NCBI GenBank assembly: GCA_947168325.1
Contig: CAMVLN010000002.1
Coordinates: forward strand, 1 to 49,245
Direction of reading: 5' to 3'
Length of the DNA stretch: 49,245 nucleotides
DNA from: an uncultured Elusimicrobia bacterium
GTDB taxonomy: Bacteria; Elusimicrobiota; Endomicrobiia; Endomicrobiales; Endomicrobiaceae
Shown here: piece after piece, positions 18,081 through 27,525 of the stretch
Numbering within the stretch: position 1 is the first letter of the stretch
Layout of the letters: the number at the start of each line of letters is the position of its first letter
The notes under the pieces: model-generated
Databases searched by the model: none
What the model was told of the DNA's origin: nothing
The model's input: only the letters and a program-made list of their open reading frames with translations
Program-made: the position numbers and the translations under genes

Positions 18081-18858
18081 AACTGCACTAGAAGAATACA
18101 AAAATTGGGATGAAGAGGAACTGGTTATAGATAATTCTATGATGCAAAATAATACAGAGCAAAAAAAAGTAGAACCAAATGTTGAAAAAATAAATAAAGA
18201 AGAAATTAACAATTTAGAAAAACAAGAAGAGGCAATTGATACTATAACTAAAAATGTTCAAACAAAAAATGCCGAACAGAAATTAGAAGATTTAAAAAAA
18301 CAAATTATTGGTTGTAAAAAATGCGACCTTGGCAAATACCGTCTTAATGCTGTATTTGGAAGTGGTGATGCTTATGCAGATATTATGTTTATAGGGGAAG
18401 GACCTGGCTTTCAAGAAGACCATAAGGGGCAACCTTTTATTGGTAAAGCAGGTGATTTATTAACAAAAATTATAATTGCAATGGGTTTTACTAGAGAAAC
18501 TGTTTATATTGCAAATATAGTAAAATGTCATCCTATGAAAAATCCGCAAGAACCAGAATTAAAAAGCAATGATAGGCCACCAACAATAGAAGAAATGCAA
18601 GTATGCCAACCTTATTTAGATGAACAAATTAAAATAATTAAACCTAAAGTTATTGTAACATTGGGGGCATCTTCTACAAGAGCTTTATTAAAAACAGATG
18701 AGGTAATAAGTTCATTAAGAGGTAAGTTTACAACTTATTTAGCAATACCATTAATGCCAACATATCATCCAGCAGCTTTGTTGAGAAATCCTAAATTGAA
18801 AAAAGATGTATGGATTGATATGCAAAAGGTAATGGCTTTAGTAAAAAAGAAAGGTTAA
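18040..18858 (+). CDS. Uracil-DNA glycosylase, family 4 (iron-sulfur type)
   Basis: Removes uracil from DNA. The 272-residue protein has an unconserved, charged N-terminal ~85 residues, then the family-4 core: cluster cysteines in 'CKKCDL', motif A 'GEGPGFQED' with 'GQPFIGKAGDLL', the later cluster cysteines in 'IVKCHP' and 'QVCQPYL', and motif B 'TYHPAALLRNP'. This resembles the SPO1-type/UdgA family commonly found in anaerobes and thermophiles. The start at ATG 18040 is supported by AAGAGA about 10 bases before it, despite a 41-base overlap with coaB. The priA start follows after one base. Confidence 0.9.
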   Translation: MNQLEYLKLLKLARTALEEYKNWDEEELVIDNSMMQNNTEQKKVEPNVEKINKEEINNLEKQEEAIDTITKNVQTKNAEQKLEDLKKQIIGCKKCDLGKYRLNAVFGSGDAYADIMFIGEGPGFQEDHKGQPFIGKAGDLLTKIIIAMGFTRETVYIANIVKCHPMKNPQEPELKSNDRPPTIEEMQVCQPYLDEQIKIIKPKVIVTLGASSTRALLKTDEVISSLRGKFTTYLAIPLMPTYHPAALLRNPKLKKDVWIDMQKVMALVKKKG

Positions 18859-18859
18859 A

Positions 18860-20848
18860 ATGAAAGTTGTAGAAGTAGTTTTACCTGTTCCACTAAATAA
18901 ATCTTTTTATTATACAATCCCAGAAATTTTACAAAATAAGGAAATAAAATATAGACGAGTAAATGTTGATTTTGGAAATAGAACTCTTGTAGGATATGTA
19001 ATATCTATAATAGAAAATTATCAACCACAAGAAAATATAAAATTAAAAGATATAAATGCTATTATAGATGAGTGTTCAATTCTTACAGATGAAATAGTAG
19101 CACTTTCAAAATGGTTATGTGAAACTTATTTATGTTCTATTGGTGAAGCATTAGCAACAATAGTTCCCATATCATTACAAGTTCCAAAAAGAATATCTAA
19201 AGTAAAAATTTTGAAAAATGAAATTTGTAATCCAAATTTTGATATGACTATTTATCAAAAAAATGCAGTAGAACAGATAGAAAAATCTATAAAAAATAAT
19301 ATTAGTGATAATTTTTTAATACATGGTGTTACAGGTTCTGGGAAAACTGAAGTTTATTTAAAAAGTATTCAAACAGCAATAGATAATAACAAATCTGCAA
19401 TATTTTTGTTACCAGAAATTGCACTTACTCCACAATTTATATCAATACTTAAAAAAAGGTTTGGAAATATTGTTGCATTATGGCATAGTGGGATAACAAC
19501 AATACAAAAATATAAAATATTTAATGCTATACAAAACGGTGAAATAAAAATTGCTGTTGGTGCAAGGTCAGCAATTTTTTTGCCATTTACAAATTTAGGA
19601 TTAATAATAATAGATGAAGAACATGAAAATACTTATAAACAAAACAATAAACCATCTTATGATGCAAAAGAAATTGCTTTATGGAGAGCAAAATATAATA
19701 ATTCTGTTGTAGTTTTTGGTTCGGCCACTCCGTCAATAGAAACTTATTATAATACTTTAACAAAAAAATATAAATTGTTAGAAATGCCATATAGAATAGA
19801 TAAAAAAGATATGCCTTCTATAAAAATGATTTCATTAAAGGAAATAAAATTGACAGTTTCTGTTTTTTCTAAACCTATGTTAGAAGCTATAAAAAGAGCT
19901 TTAGCAAGAAGAGAACAAGTAATAATATTTTTAAATAGAAGGGGTTTTTCTCCATCAATAATTTGTAAAGAATGTGCTACAGTAATACAATGTCCTAATT
20001 GTTCTGTTGCTATGGTATATCATAAATATCCTGAACATCTTGAATGTCATTATTGTGGTAAACAATTTAAATTTCCATTAAAATGTCCTGTATGTGAAAA
20101 CAAAGAATATAAAATTATAGGAATAGCAACACAAAGAGTTGAAGAAGATTTAAAAAAATTATTTCCATATACAAAAATTTTTAGATTAGATAGAGACACC
20201 GCTACATCCAAAAAGGTTTATACAGATGTTTATGAAGGAATAAAAAATGAAGAATATTCTATACTGTTAGGGACACAAATGGTAACTAAAGGTTTTGATT
20301 TTCCTAGGGTATCATTAGTTTGTGTAGTAGATGCAGATACATCTTTATATCTTCCAGATTTTCGTTCTTCAGAAAGAACCTTTCAACTTATTACTCAAGT
20401 TGCAGGTAGATGTGGCAGAGCAGATATAAAGGGACAAGTTTTAGTTCAAACTAAATATCCAAATAATTATTCGTTAGCTTTTGCCCAACAATATAACTAT
20501 AAAAAATTCTATGAACAAGAAATAGAATACAGAAAAGATTTAGCTTACCCTCCATTTTGTAATATTGCAAAAATTACATTAAGAAATAAAGATAATAACA
20601 AAACTTTTGAATTTACAGAAAAAGTTTATAAATTTATAGAAGAACAACTTAATATCACAAATTATAAAATTTCTTTATTGGGACCAGCACAATCATACAT
20701 TTTGAAATTAAACGGAACTTTTAGATGGCAAATAATATTAAAAGGTAAAAGAAAAGAGTTAAAAGAAATTTTAGAAAAAGTAATGACATTAAGATTACCT
20801 TACGAAACTTTTATAAATATAGAACTAGACCCCAGCGATTTGTTGTAG
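18860..20848 (+). CDS. priA: Primosomal protein N' (replication restart helicase PriA)
   Basis: PriA reloads the replisome at stalled forks. The 662 residues contain an N-terminal 3'-end-binding domain (~1-110), Walker A 'GVTGSGKTEVY', Walker B 'IIDEEHENTYKQ', the zinc module with eight cysteines ('CKECATVIQCPNCS', 'CHYCGK', 'CPVCENK'), and the C-terminal helicase motifs 'GTQMVTKGFDFP' and 'QVAGRCGR'. It is shorter than E. coli PriA, mainly in the N-terminal part, but all catalytic and metal sites are present. It is the last gene of the gmk cluster. Confidence 0.95.
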   Translation: MKVVEVVLPVPLNKSFYYTIPEILQNKEIKYRRVNVDFGNRTLVGYVISIIENYQPQENIKLKDINAIIDECSILTDEIVALSKWLCETYLCSIGEALATIVPISLQVPKRISKVKILKNEICNPNFDMTIYQKNAVEQIEKSIKNNISDNFLIHGVTGSGKTEVYLKSIQTAIDNNKSAIFLLPEIALTPQFISILKKRFGNIVALWHSGITTIQKYKIFNAIQNGEIKIAVGARSAIFLPFTNLGLIIIDEEHENTYKQNNKPSYDAKEIALWRAKYNNSVVVFGSATPSIETYYNTLTKKYKLLEMPYRIDKKDMPSIKMISLKEIKLTVSVFSKPMLEAIKRALARREQVIIFLNRRGFSPSIICKECATVIQCPNCSVAMVYHKYPEHLECHYCGKQFKFPLKCPVCENKEYKIIGIATQRVEEDLKKLFPYTKIFRLDRDTATSKKVYTDVYEGIKNEEYSILLGTQMVTKGFDFPRVSLVCVVDADTSLYLPDFRSSERTFQLITQVAGRCGRADIKGQVLVQTKYPNNYSLAFAQQYNYKKFYEQEIEYRKDLAYPPFCNIAKITLRNKDNNKTFEFTEKVYKFIEEQLNITNYKISLLGPAQSYILKLNGTFRWQIILKGKRKELKEILEKVMTLRLPYETFINIELDPSDLL

Positions 20849-20951
20849 TTGAGAGGTTGTAAATTAAAATATCAAATTATTATTAAACTATTTAAAAATA
20901 GAAAAATAAGTTAAAACATTAAATTAAAATTTTAATAATAGTAAATAATAC

Positions 20952-20981
20952 TTGAATTTAGTAAAATGAATACAATATAAA
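20952..20981 (+). promoter_or_regulatory. Possible promoter of the restriction-modification operon
   Basis: TTGAAT (20952-20957) and TATAAA (20976-20981) are separated by 18 bases and lie 15 bases before the methylase ATG. If used, the transcript would have almost no leader. The 147-base gap after priA is otherwise featureless and AT-rich, so the match may be chance. Confidence 0.35.
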
Positions 20982-20995
20982 TTGAAGTATAAATT

Positions 20996-23272
20996 ATGAC
21001 AAATAAATTAAAAATTCAAATTAAAGATAATAAAATCTATTCCTTCATTAGAGATACCTGGTTAATTTTTACCCCTGAAGAACAAGTTAGGCAGCAATAT
21101 GTTGCAAAACTTGTCAATTTTTATGGTTATTCATTAGAGCAAATGGCAGAAGAACTTAAAGTTAATAATTCTAAAAGAGGGCAGGGAAAAGCAAGAGCAG
21201 ATATTGTAATTTGGAAATCAAAAAAAGAAAAAATAGATGAAAAATCGGCATTTATTGTTGTTGAATGTAAAGCAGAAAAAATAACAGTAAAAAAAGAAGA
21301 TTATTATCAAGGAGCAAACTATGCAGCTTGGGCTGGTGCAAGTTTTTTTGTAACAACAAATGAAAAAGAAACAAAGTTTTTTCGTGTAGATAAAGATTCT
21401 ATGCCTAAAGATTTGAATGAAATTATAGATATACCAAAAGCATCAATTATAAACAATCAAAAAGAGATTAATAAAATACTATCTCAAACAAAAGCTTTTT
21501 CAAGAGATGAATTTGCTAAACTACTTCAAAAATGTCACAACATAATAAGAAATAATGATAAGTTGTCTCCTGAAGCTGCTTTTGATGAAATAAGCAAAAT
21601 TTTATTTATAAAAATAAGATATGAACGAAATCCTGACGAAGATGTTATTTTTTCTTTAGACAAATTTCAAAGAGATGAAAAGAATTTTGAAAAAAATATA
21701 AAAAAAAATTTACCTTTAGAATATCAAATGCCATATATGCAGTATTTGTTTAAGGCAACAAAAGATGAATTTAGTGAAGATAAACTTTTTGATTTTTATG
21801 ATACAATAAAAATTAAGCAATATAGTTTTGAACAAATAGTAAAAGAACTAGAAAAATATAATCTATCTGCAACATCAGATGATGTTAAAGGTATTGCTTT
21901 TGAACAGTTTTTAGGAACAACATTTAGGGGCGAATTAGGACAATTTTTTACACCAAGAACAATAGTAGATTTTATGGTAAAAATTCTTGATACTCAAGAA
22001 GGAGAAATAATTTGTGACCCTTGTTGTGGAAGTGGCGGTTTTTTAATAGGAGCTTTCGACTATATTAGAAGTAAAATAGAGTTAGATATTGAAAATTGTA
22101 AAAGAGAATTTAAAACTAAACTATTTGATAAAAACTATGAAAATCTTTCAGAAAAAAAACAATTAGAAGTTAATAATCAATATAATAATATCTTAAAAAA
22201 ATTAAATTCAGAAATTAATGTTCCAAACAAAGCTTATTCAAAACAAACTGAAGCTGAAAAAAACAGAAGAATTTCAAAATTATCTTCAAACTGTATTTAT
22301 GGAACAGATGCTAATCCAAGAATGGCAAGAACTTCAAAAATGAATATGATAATGCATGGTGATGGACATGGTGGAGTTCATCATCACGATGGTTTAATAA
22401 ATGTGGATGGAATATTTGAAGAAAGATTTGATGTTATTTTAACTAATCCTCCATTTGGTTCAAGAATAGATAAAGATTATGAACTTAGCGATACTGACCG
22501 TTTTAATGACGAAGCAAAAATAAAGAAAAATGAAGAGCTTTACGGATACAAATATACTGAACAAATAAAAGAATTAAATTCTGCTATCAAAAGAAAGCAA
22601 AAAGTTATTGATAGATTTGAGCTTGGCAAAATAAGTAATTTAACAGAAGTTTTGTTTATGGAAAGATGTTTAAAGCTTCTTAAGAAAGGTGGAAGAATGG
22701 GGATAGTTCTTCCTGAAGGAGTATTAAATAATTCTAACTTACAGAAAGTTAGAGATTTTTTTGAGGCTAAAGCAAAAATATTATTAATTACTTCAATACC
22801 TCAAGATGTTTTTATTGCTTCAGGTGCAACAATAAAACCAAGTTTACTATTTTTTAAAAAATTTACACAAGAGGAAGAACTACAATATAAAAAAGCTAGA
22901 GAGACAGCAGAAATAGAAGTAAATAAAAAATATGCAGATGAAATTGAGCAAATAGAAATAAAATTTAAAAAAGATAAAAAAGCTAAAAATAAAGCATTAA
23001 AAGAAATAAAAATAAAACAAGAAAAAGACATTAAAGAAAAAATTAAAGAATTGTTTAATTATGAAATTCCTATTGCTCAAGTTAAAAAAGCAGGTATAAC
23101 CACAACTGGTGCAAAGTGTGAAAATGAATTGATTATTGTTGCAGAAGAATTTAAAAAGCATAGGGATTCAAATAATTTGTGGACTGTAAATACTCCTAAA
23201 ATAATTTATAATTTAATTGAAAATTTAATAATAAGAAAAACGAATGAAAAAGAAGAGGAAATAGATGAATAA
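20996..23272 (+). CDS. Restriction-modification fusion: PD-(D/E)XK nuclease plus N6-adenine methylase
   Basis: A 758-residue single chain. Residues ~1-170 match the HsdR N-terminal nuclease fold: D69 in 'RADIVIW', E90-x-K92 in 'VVECKAE', and Q105-x3-Y109. Then comes an HsdM-type N-terminal helical region (~170-300) and a gamma-class N6 methylase with SAM motif 'DPCCGSGGF' (341-349) and catalytic 'NPPFG' (484-488). A Lys/Glu-rich coiled stretch lies near 610-690. No helicase motor exists in the protein or nearby. Nuclease plus methylase in one subunit with a separate specificity subunit resembles BcgI-like type IIB/IIG enzymes rather than classical type I. Overlaps the specificity gene by 8 bases. 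Confidence 0.85.
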   Translation: MTNKLKIQIKDNKIYSFIRDTWLIFTPEEQVRQQYVAKLVNFYGYSLEQMAEELKVNNSKRGQGKARADIVIWKSKKEKIDEKSAFIVVECKAEKITVKKEDYYQGANYAAWAGASFFVTTNEKETKFFRVDKDSMPKDLNEIIDIPKASIINNQKEINKILSQTKAFSRDEFAKLLQKCHNIIRNNDKLSPEAAFDEISKILFIKIRYERNPDEDVIFSLDKFQRDEKNFEKNIKKNLPLEYQMPYMQYLFKATKDEFSEDKLFDFYDTIKIKQYSFEQIVKELEKYNLSATSDDVKGIAFEQFLGTTFRGELGQFFTPRTIVDFMVKILDTQEGEIICDPCCGSGGFLIGAFDYIRSKIELDIENCKREFKTKLFDKNYENLSEKKQLEVNNQYNNILKKLNSEINVPNKAYSKQTEAEKNRRISKLSSNCIYGTDANPRMARTSKMNMIMHGDGHGGVHHHDGLINVDGIFEERFDVILTNPPFGSRIDKDYELSDTDRFNDEAKIKKNEELYGYKYTEQIKELNSAIKRKQKVIDRFELGKISNLTEVLFMERCLKLLKKGGRMGIVLPEGVLNNSNLQKVRDFFEAKAKILLITSIPQDVFIASGATIKPSLLFFKKFTQEEELQYKKARETAEIEVNKKYADEIEQIEIKFKKDKKAKNKALKEIKIKQEKDIKEKIKELFNYEIPIAQVKKAGITTTGAKCENELIIVAEEFKKHRDSNNLWTVNTPKIIYNLIENLIIRKTNEKEEEIDE

Positions 23273-24629
23273 TATAGATTTTTCTTATTTGAAATTTATT
23301 GGTTTTTCAAATCTTCTTCTTTGGGATTTTAAAAGATTTTCATCGGCTAATTTAAAATCAAGATATAATATTGTTAAATTATCAAGCTATATTAAAGAAG
23401 AGAATATTAAAATTAAACCTTTTGAAAACCCAGAACAACAATATGAAATTTTAGGAGTTAATAACAACATAGGTTTATTTGATGCTTATGTGGAATTAGG
23501 CAAAAATATTAATCAACCATATAAAATTGTAAAAAACGGTTTTCTGGCATATAATCCATATCGTGTAAATGTTGGTTCTGTTGGATTAAAAACAGATAAT
23601 CAAAAATATAAATATATAAGTCCTGCTTATGTCGTTTTTAGTTGTAAAGATGGGTTATTGCCAGAATTTTTATACATACTTTTTAAAACTAATAGATTTA
23701 ATGAATTAATAAGAGAAAATACAACAGGTTCCGTTAGACAGTCTTTATCTTTTTCATCAATGGGGAATATTGATATTCCTTTACCATCAATTAAAGAACA
23801 ACAAAGAATAATAGAAAAATATAATAGTAGAATTAAACTTGCAGAAAAACAAGAAAAAGAAGTTTTTGATTTAGAAAATGCTATTGAGAACTTTTTGTTT
23901 CTTAAATTGAATATTCCTAAAGATTTTCAAAAAACTGAAGCAGAAAAATTTTCAAAAATAAAATTTATTGATATTAAATCACTCTCTAGATGGGGAGTTG
24001 AATTTTTGCTAAATCAAAAAAAAGACTCTATTTTATTAAAATCACAAAATATACCTATGAAAAAATTAGGTGCTATTGTAGATATTGATCCAAAAAGTGA
24101 TTTTTCTATATTAGATAAAAAATTAGAAATGTCGTTTATTCCTATGCATTGTGTATCTGATGAGTATGGCGAAATTATAAATTTAGAAGAAGGAATTAAT
24201 GAAAAATCAAAAGGGTATACAAAGTTTCAAGATAACGATTTAATATGGGCAAAAATAACACCTTGTATGCAAAATGGTAAATCTGCAATATTAAGGGGGT
24301 TAAAAAATGGTTATGGATATGGCTCTACAGAATTTTTTGTAATAAGAAATTCCAATCCAAATGTTTTATTGGATTATGTTTATCATATTTTAAGAACCAA
24401 GTTGGTTAGACAAAATGCAGTTAAATTTTTTACAGGGTCATCTGGCCAACAACGAGTTCCAAAAAGCTATTTGCAGAATTTAGAAATTCCTTTGCCAAAT
24501 ATAAAAAAACAAAAATATATATCAGATGAAATTTATAAAATAAAAAATAATATTAAGCAATTAAAAAAAGAAGCTGAACAAAATAAATTGTTAGCTCAAA
24601 CAGAATTTGAAAATGAATTGTTTTTATGA
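23265..24629 (+). CDS. hsdS: Specificity subunit (HsdS-like) with two target-recognition domains
   Basis: DNA sequence-recognition subunit, 454 residues. Two target-recognition domains are each followed by a helical spacer. The first ends with 'GNIDIPLPSIKEQQRIIEKY' (shortened: 'IPLPSIKEQQRI') and the second with 'LEIPLPNIKKQKYI', the repeat that marks the conserved spacer helices. It should direct the upstream fused nuclease-methylase to a bipartite site. The frame is open and full length. The start overlaps the methylase stop by 8 bases, so the two are co-translated. The target sequence cannot be predicted here. Confidence 0.88.
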   Translation: MNNIDFSYLKFIGFSNLLLWDFKRFSSANLKSRYNIVKLSSYIKEENIKIKPFENPEQQYEILGVNNNIGLFDAYVELGKNINQPYKIVKNGFLAYNPYRVNVGSVGLKTDNQKYKYISPAYVVFSCKDGLLPEFLYILFKTNRFNELIRENTTGSVRQSLSFSSMGNIDIPLPSIKEQQRIIEKYNSRIKLAEKQEKEVFDLENAIENFLFLKLNIPKDFQKTEAEKFSKIKFIDIKSLSRWGVEFLLNQKKDSILLKSQNIPMKKLGAIVDIDPKSDFSILDKKLEMSFIPMHCVSDEYGEIINLEEGINEKSKGYTKFQDNDLIWAKITPCMQNGKSAILRGLKNGYGYGSTEFFVIRNSNPNVLLDYVYHILRTKLVRQNAVKFFTGSSGQQRVPKSYLQNLEIPLPNIKKQKYISDEIYKIKNNIKQLKKEAEQNKLLAQTEFENELFL

Positions 24630-24727
24630 TAGGCATAATTATACAGTATAGTATTACGAAGTATTTATTTGCAAAATATAATAAAAAATTAAATATTGTT
24701 TTTGAAGAGTTAAATAACTTAAAGTAA
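24626..24727 (+). CDS. Tiny ORF overlapping the hsdS stop
   Basis: A 33-codon ORF begins at the ATG that overlaps the hsdS TGA (ATGA). It encodes a hydrophobic start ('MIGIIIQYSITKYLF') and a charged end. The ATGA coupling is the only support. No family is recognised, and AT-rich DNA gives many such ORFs. Confidence 0.18.
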   Translation: MIGIIIQYSITKYLFAKYNKKLNIVFEELNNLK

Positions 24728-24894
24728 TTTAAAAAAATAATTATAATTGGGATAACTTTTATCAAATATTAAACTAGCAAACTTTGTATAAAATAAAGAA
24801 TATTGTTAGTTATAAGTCAACAAAAGATAATGGAATACAATAATATAAAATAATAAGAATTTATTTATAGAGCAAAAAATCTAAAAAATAAAAT
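24728..24894. other. Intergenic stretch between hsdS and the minus-strand SPFH gene
   Basis: Convergent intergenic DNA, AT-rich, with stops in all frames. Apart from the tiny ORF to its left and the terminator to its right I see nothing in it. Confidence 0.6.
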
Positions 24895-24926
24895 CCACGA
24901 AAATATTTTTATAAATATTTTCGTGG
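24895..24926 (-). terminator. Rho-independent terminator of the nfeD-SPFH operon
   Basis: CCACGAAAATATTT pairs with AAATATTTTCGTGG around a 4-base loop. Read on the minus strand it is followed by ATTTTATTTTTTAG, a U-rich tail. It lies 40 bases after the SPFH stop. Confidence 0.82.
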
Positions 24927-24965
24927 GCTTATCAGAACAAAAACAAAATAATATTATAGTACAAA

Positions 24966-25883
24966 TTATTTTTGTGTATTATTATCTTTTTTATCTTTAA
25001 AAAGTTCTGCTATACCACCAAGTGAAGCAGTAATACCTGAAGTTTCTAACGGTAAAAATATTTTTGAAGCTTTACCGTCAGCAACTTTCCCTAAAGTTTC
25101 CATATATTTTATTGCCAACAAATCATTAGTAGGATTTCCTTGATGTATTGCATTATAAACTGTATCTATTTCATATTTTTGAGCATCAGCAACCCTTTTT
25201 ATAGCTTCCGCTTGTCCTTCTGCTTCAAGAATAGATTTTTGCTTTTTTGCTTCAGCTTCCAAAATAACAGCTTGTTTTTCACCCTCTGCTTTTAATATAG
25301 CAGATTGCCTAAACCCTTCAGCTTCCAAAATATTAGCTCTTTTTTCTCTTTCAGCTTTCATTTGTTTTGACATTGAGTCTGTAATATCTCTTGGAGGGTC
25401 TATTTTTTGAATTTCTACTCTTGTAATTTTTACTCCCCATTTGTCTGTTGCATCATCCATAACAGTTCTTAATTGTGTATTAATTTTTTCTCTTGATGTT
25501 AAAGTTGCATCAAGTTCCATATCGCCAATAACATTTCTTAAATTTGTTTGTGCAAGTTTAAGTGCTGCCATTGCAAAGTTGGCAACATTATATACTACTT
25601 TTACAGGGTCTGTAATTTGAAAATATATAATTGCATCTACCGTTACAGTAACATTATCTTTTGTAATAACATTTTGTGGAGCAACATCCATAACTTGCTC
25701 TCTCATATCAATTTTTTTTAATGTTTGAAACAAAGGAATAACTATTGTTACCCCTGCACCAACTGTTCCTGAATATTTTCCCAAAGTTTCAATCAAACCT
25801 TTTTCGTACTGCTGAACAATCCTTACTGTATTTGCAACAAAAATAAACAGCACTACTATTATACCAATCCATAACCCTACCAT
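24966..25883 (-). CDS. SPFH/band-7 protein, paraslipin/QmcA type
   Basis: A membrane-anchored stomatin-family protein, 305 residues. One N-terminal transmembrane segment (~3-20) is followed by the SPFH domain ('VQQYEKGLIETLGKY', 'MREQVMDVAPQNVITKDNV') and 'LRNVIGDMELDATLTSREKIN', highly characteristic of the paraslipin group. Residues ~170-245 form an Ala/Glu/Lys-rich coiled coil containing repeated 'ILEAEG' and 'ILKAEGEKQA' units. These proteins form large oligomeric cages in the membrane and pair with NfeD, encoded 24 bases upstream. Shine-Dalgarno GGAGG lies 9 bases before the ATG. Exact cellular role is unsettled in the family. Confidence 0.9.
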   Translation of the reverse strand: MVGLWIGIIVVLFIFVANTVRIVQQYEKGLIETLGKYSGTVGAGVTIVIPLFQTLKKIDMREQVMDVAPQNVITKDNVTVTVDAIIYFQITDPVKVVYNVANFAMAALKLAQTNLRNVIGDMELDATLTSREKINTQLRTVMDDATDKWGVKITRVEIQKIDPPRDITDSMSKQMKAEREKRANILEAEGFRQSAILKAEGEKQAVILEAEAKKQKSILEAEGQAEAIKRVADAQKYEIDTVYNAIHQGNPTNDLLAIKYMETLGKVADGKASKIFLPLETSGITASLGGIAELFKDKKDNNTQK

Positions 25884-25907
25884 TTTAATTTTCCTCCATA
25901 TATTATT

Positions 25908-26330
25908 TTATTTTTTAATACTAACTACTAATTTTGTTCCATCAACAGCATCTATTATAACTTCTTTGCCAACTTCAACATTTTCTTTGCAAACTGCAAG
26001 CCAAATTTCACCACCAACTTTAATTTTTCCACTATACTTTGTTTTTATTTCTTCTACAACAACTGCAGGAGCACCTATTAAAGAATCAACATTTGTTTCT
26101 ATTTTTTTCTTTGCAAAATATTTTTTAAATAACGGTCTTATAAGTAATATGGAAACCAAAGATATACAACTAAAAATAATAAGTTCTATTTGTATTCCTA
26201 CTCCTAGCAAAGAAAATATCATTGCAAACATTGCTCCTGTAGAAAAACATAAGAAGAAAAATATTCCTGTAGTAACAATTTCTAATCCTAAACATAACAA
26301 AAATATGAACATCCAAATATACCAAGTCAT
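25908..26330 (-). CDS. NfeD-like membrane protein
   Basis: The 140-residue short-form NfeD has two to three N-terminal transmembrane segments (~1-72) and a C-terminal OB-fold beta barrel ('DSLIGAPAVVVEEI', 'GEIWLAVCKEN', 'VGKEVIIDAVDGTKLVV'). Short NfeD proteins are partners of SPFH proteins, and the next gene downstream is one. A strong AAGGAGG precedes the ATG. It lacks the ClpP-like protease domain of long NfeD proteins. Confidence 0.88.
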   Translation of the reverse strand: MTWYIWMFIFLLCLGLEIVTTGIFFFLCFSTGAMFAMIFSLLGVGIQIELIIFSCISLVSILLIRPLFKKYFAKKKIETNVDSLIGAPAVVVEEIKTKYSGKIKVGGEIWLAVCKENVEVGKEVIIDAVDGTKLVVSIKK

Positions 26331-26364
26331 TGATTCCTCCTTAAAAATTGATAAACAATTGTTG

Positions 26365-26470
26365 GAAGATTAGAGAATTTGAATCTTTAAGTTGTAAATG
26401 GGTAATTATAAAATTTGTTTTGCAAATCTAAATCTAGAAACATTTCATTTTAGATTTATTTCTAATCTTC
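26365..26470. repeat. Nested inverted repeats between lepB and nfeD
   Basis: Outer arms GAAGATTAGA (26365-26374) and TCTAATCTTC (26461-26470) enclose inner arms AAATCTAAA (26424-26432) and TTTAGATTT (26449-26457). On the minus strand this forms a hairpin directly at the lepB stop. It may be a weak terminator or processing site; no clear U run follows. Confidence 0.4.
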
Positions 26471-27246
26471 TATTTTATATACTTAATTCTTTTAATTGGC
26501 CAATAGTTTACAAGTGCTTGCCCTTTTAAATATTTATCTGGTAGAGGTCCCCAAAACCTTGCATCAAAAGAAGCATCTCTATTATCACCTAAAACCATAT
26601 AATGCCCTTTAGGAACTATTACCGGTCCAAAGTTATCTCTTACACAAGATGTAGGAAGTGTAGCAAACTGTCCTTCTTCCCAAGCTTTTTGATACTCTTC
26701 TGGTGTTTCAAACAGATTAATATTTGAATATATATTGGAATCTTCATAATTTACATAGCCTTCTTTTTGTTCAACATCATTTACAAAAAGTTTTTTATTT
26801 TTTATTTCTACTTTATCTCCTGCAAGGGCTACACATCTTTTAATGTAATCTTTTTTAATTCCTTGAGCTCTTTCAATAACACTTAGTGCCGATGGTGGAC
26901 ATTGGAATATAACTATATCCCCAGCTTTTACATTTTTTATAGGTAATATCCTTTTACCATCAGAGAAAGGAATTCTAAAGCCATAAATAAATTTCATAGC
27001 AAATAAATGATCTCCTTCTAGCAATGTCATTCTCATACTTCCTGTAGGAATTTTAAATGCTTGTATGACAAAATACATTATTATTGAAGCTATTATAAGA
27101 GCTGTCCATAAAGTATCAACCCAAGAATAAACCTCTGTAAAGGCTCTGTTAGGTTTCTGCCCTTTAAAAAATTTGTTTTTTGCTAGTTGCATAATGCCAG
27201 CAATCACTAAAAATATACATCCTGCTACAAATAATTTAATTTCCAT
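26470..27246 (-). CDS. lepB: Signal peptidase I
   Basis: Membrane serine-lysine protease that removes signal peptides from exported proteins. 258 residues with two N-terminal transmembrane segments (~5-22 and ~45-63). Catalytic Ser70 lies in 'IPTGSM', the general base is K136 in 'DYIKRCVALAGD', and box E reads 'VLGDNRDASFDARFWGP'. An insert of about 50 residues ('EDSNIYSNINLFETPEEYQ') separates boxes D and E, as in many Gram-negative LepB proteins. AGGA precedes the ATG. It appears to head the lepB-nfeD-SPFH group. Confidence 0.94.
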   Translation of the reverse strand: MEIKLFVAGCIFLVIAGIMQLAKNKFFKGQKPNRAFTEVYSWVDTLWTALIIASIIMYFVIQAFKIPTGSMRMTLLEGDHLFAMKFIYGFRIPFSDGKRILPIKNVKAGDIVIFQCPPSALSVIERAQGIKKDYIKRCVALAGDKVEIKNKKLFVNDVEQKEGYVNYEDSNIYSNINLFETPEEYQKAWEEGQFATLPTSCVRDNFGPVIVPKGHYMVLGDNRDASFDARFWGPLPDKYLKGQALVNYWPIKRIKYIK

Positions 27247-27482
27247 TTTATAATCCTAATTAAATATAATTAAACTTATAAAGTAGTATAATGATACTAA
27301 AATATTATTTATTTGTATACTAATAGATGGAATAAGTGGCATATTATGTCTATCTTATATCTTAAGTAATATATAAAAGATAAATCCTTAAAATTTTACT
27401 TTAATCTAGAAGAAGCTAGAAGCTAAATTTTTAGAGATATTTTAGATAAAACAAAGATTAAAGGTTGAAAAAATATAAAAAA
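27247..27482. other. Intergenic region upstream of lepB
   Basis: About 236 bases with no ORF. A dyad TAGTAT-AATG-ATACTA at 27284-27299 could be part of the lepB promoter or operator. The stretch near 27403-27430 contains short direct repeats (AGAAGCTAGAAGCTA). Nothing else is supported. Confidence 0.4.
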
Positions 27483-27517
27483 CATATACACGAAATAATA
27501 ATATTTCACTGTATATG
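27483..27517 (-). terminator. Rho-independent terminator after the citrate-synthase-like gene
   Basis: Outer arms CATATACA/TGTATATG and inner arms GAAATA/TATTTC form a two-part stem. On the minus strand the next bases are TTTTTTATATTTTTTC. It begins 9 bases after the stop codon of the upstream gene. Confidence 0.85.
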
Positions 27518-27525
27518 CAATGTTT

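Noticed and set aside
20996-24629. Classical type I restriction system
   Set aside because: There is no HsdR helicase subunit in the window and the nuclease domain is fused to the methylase.
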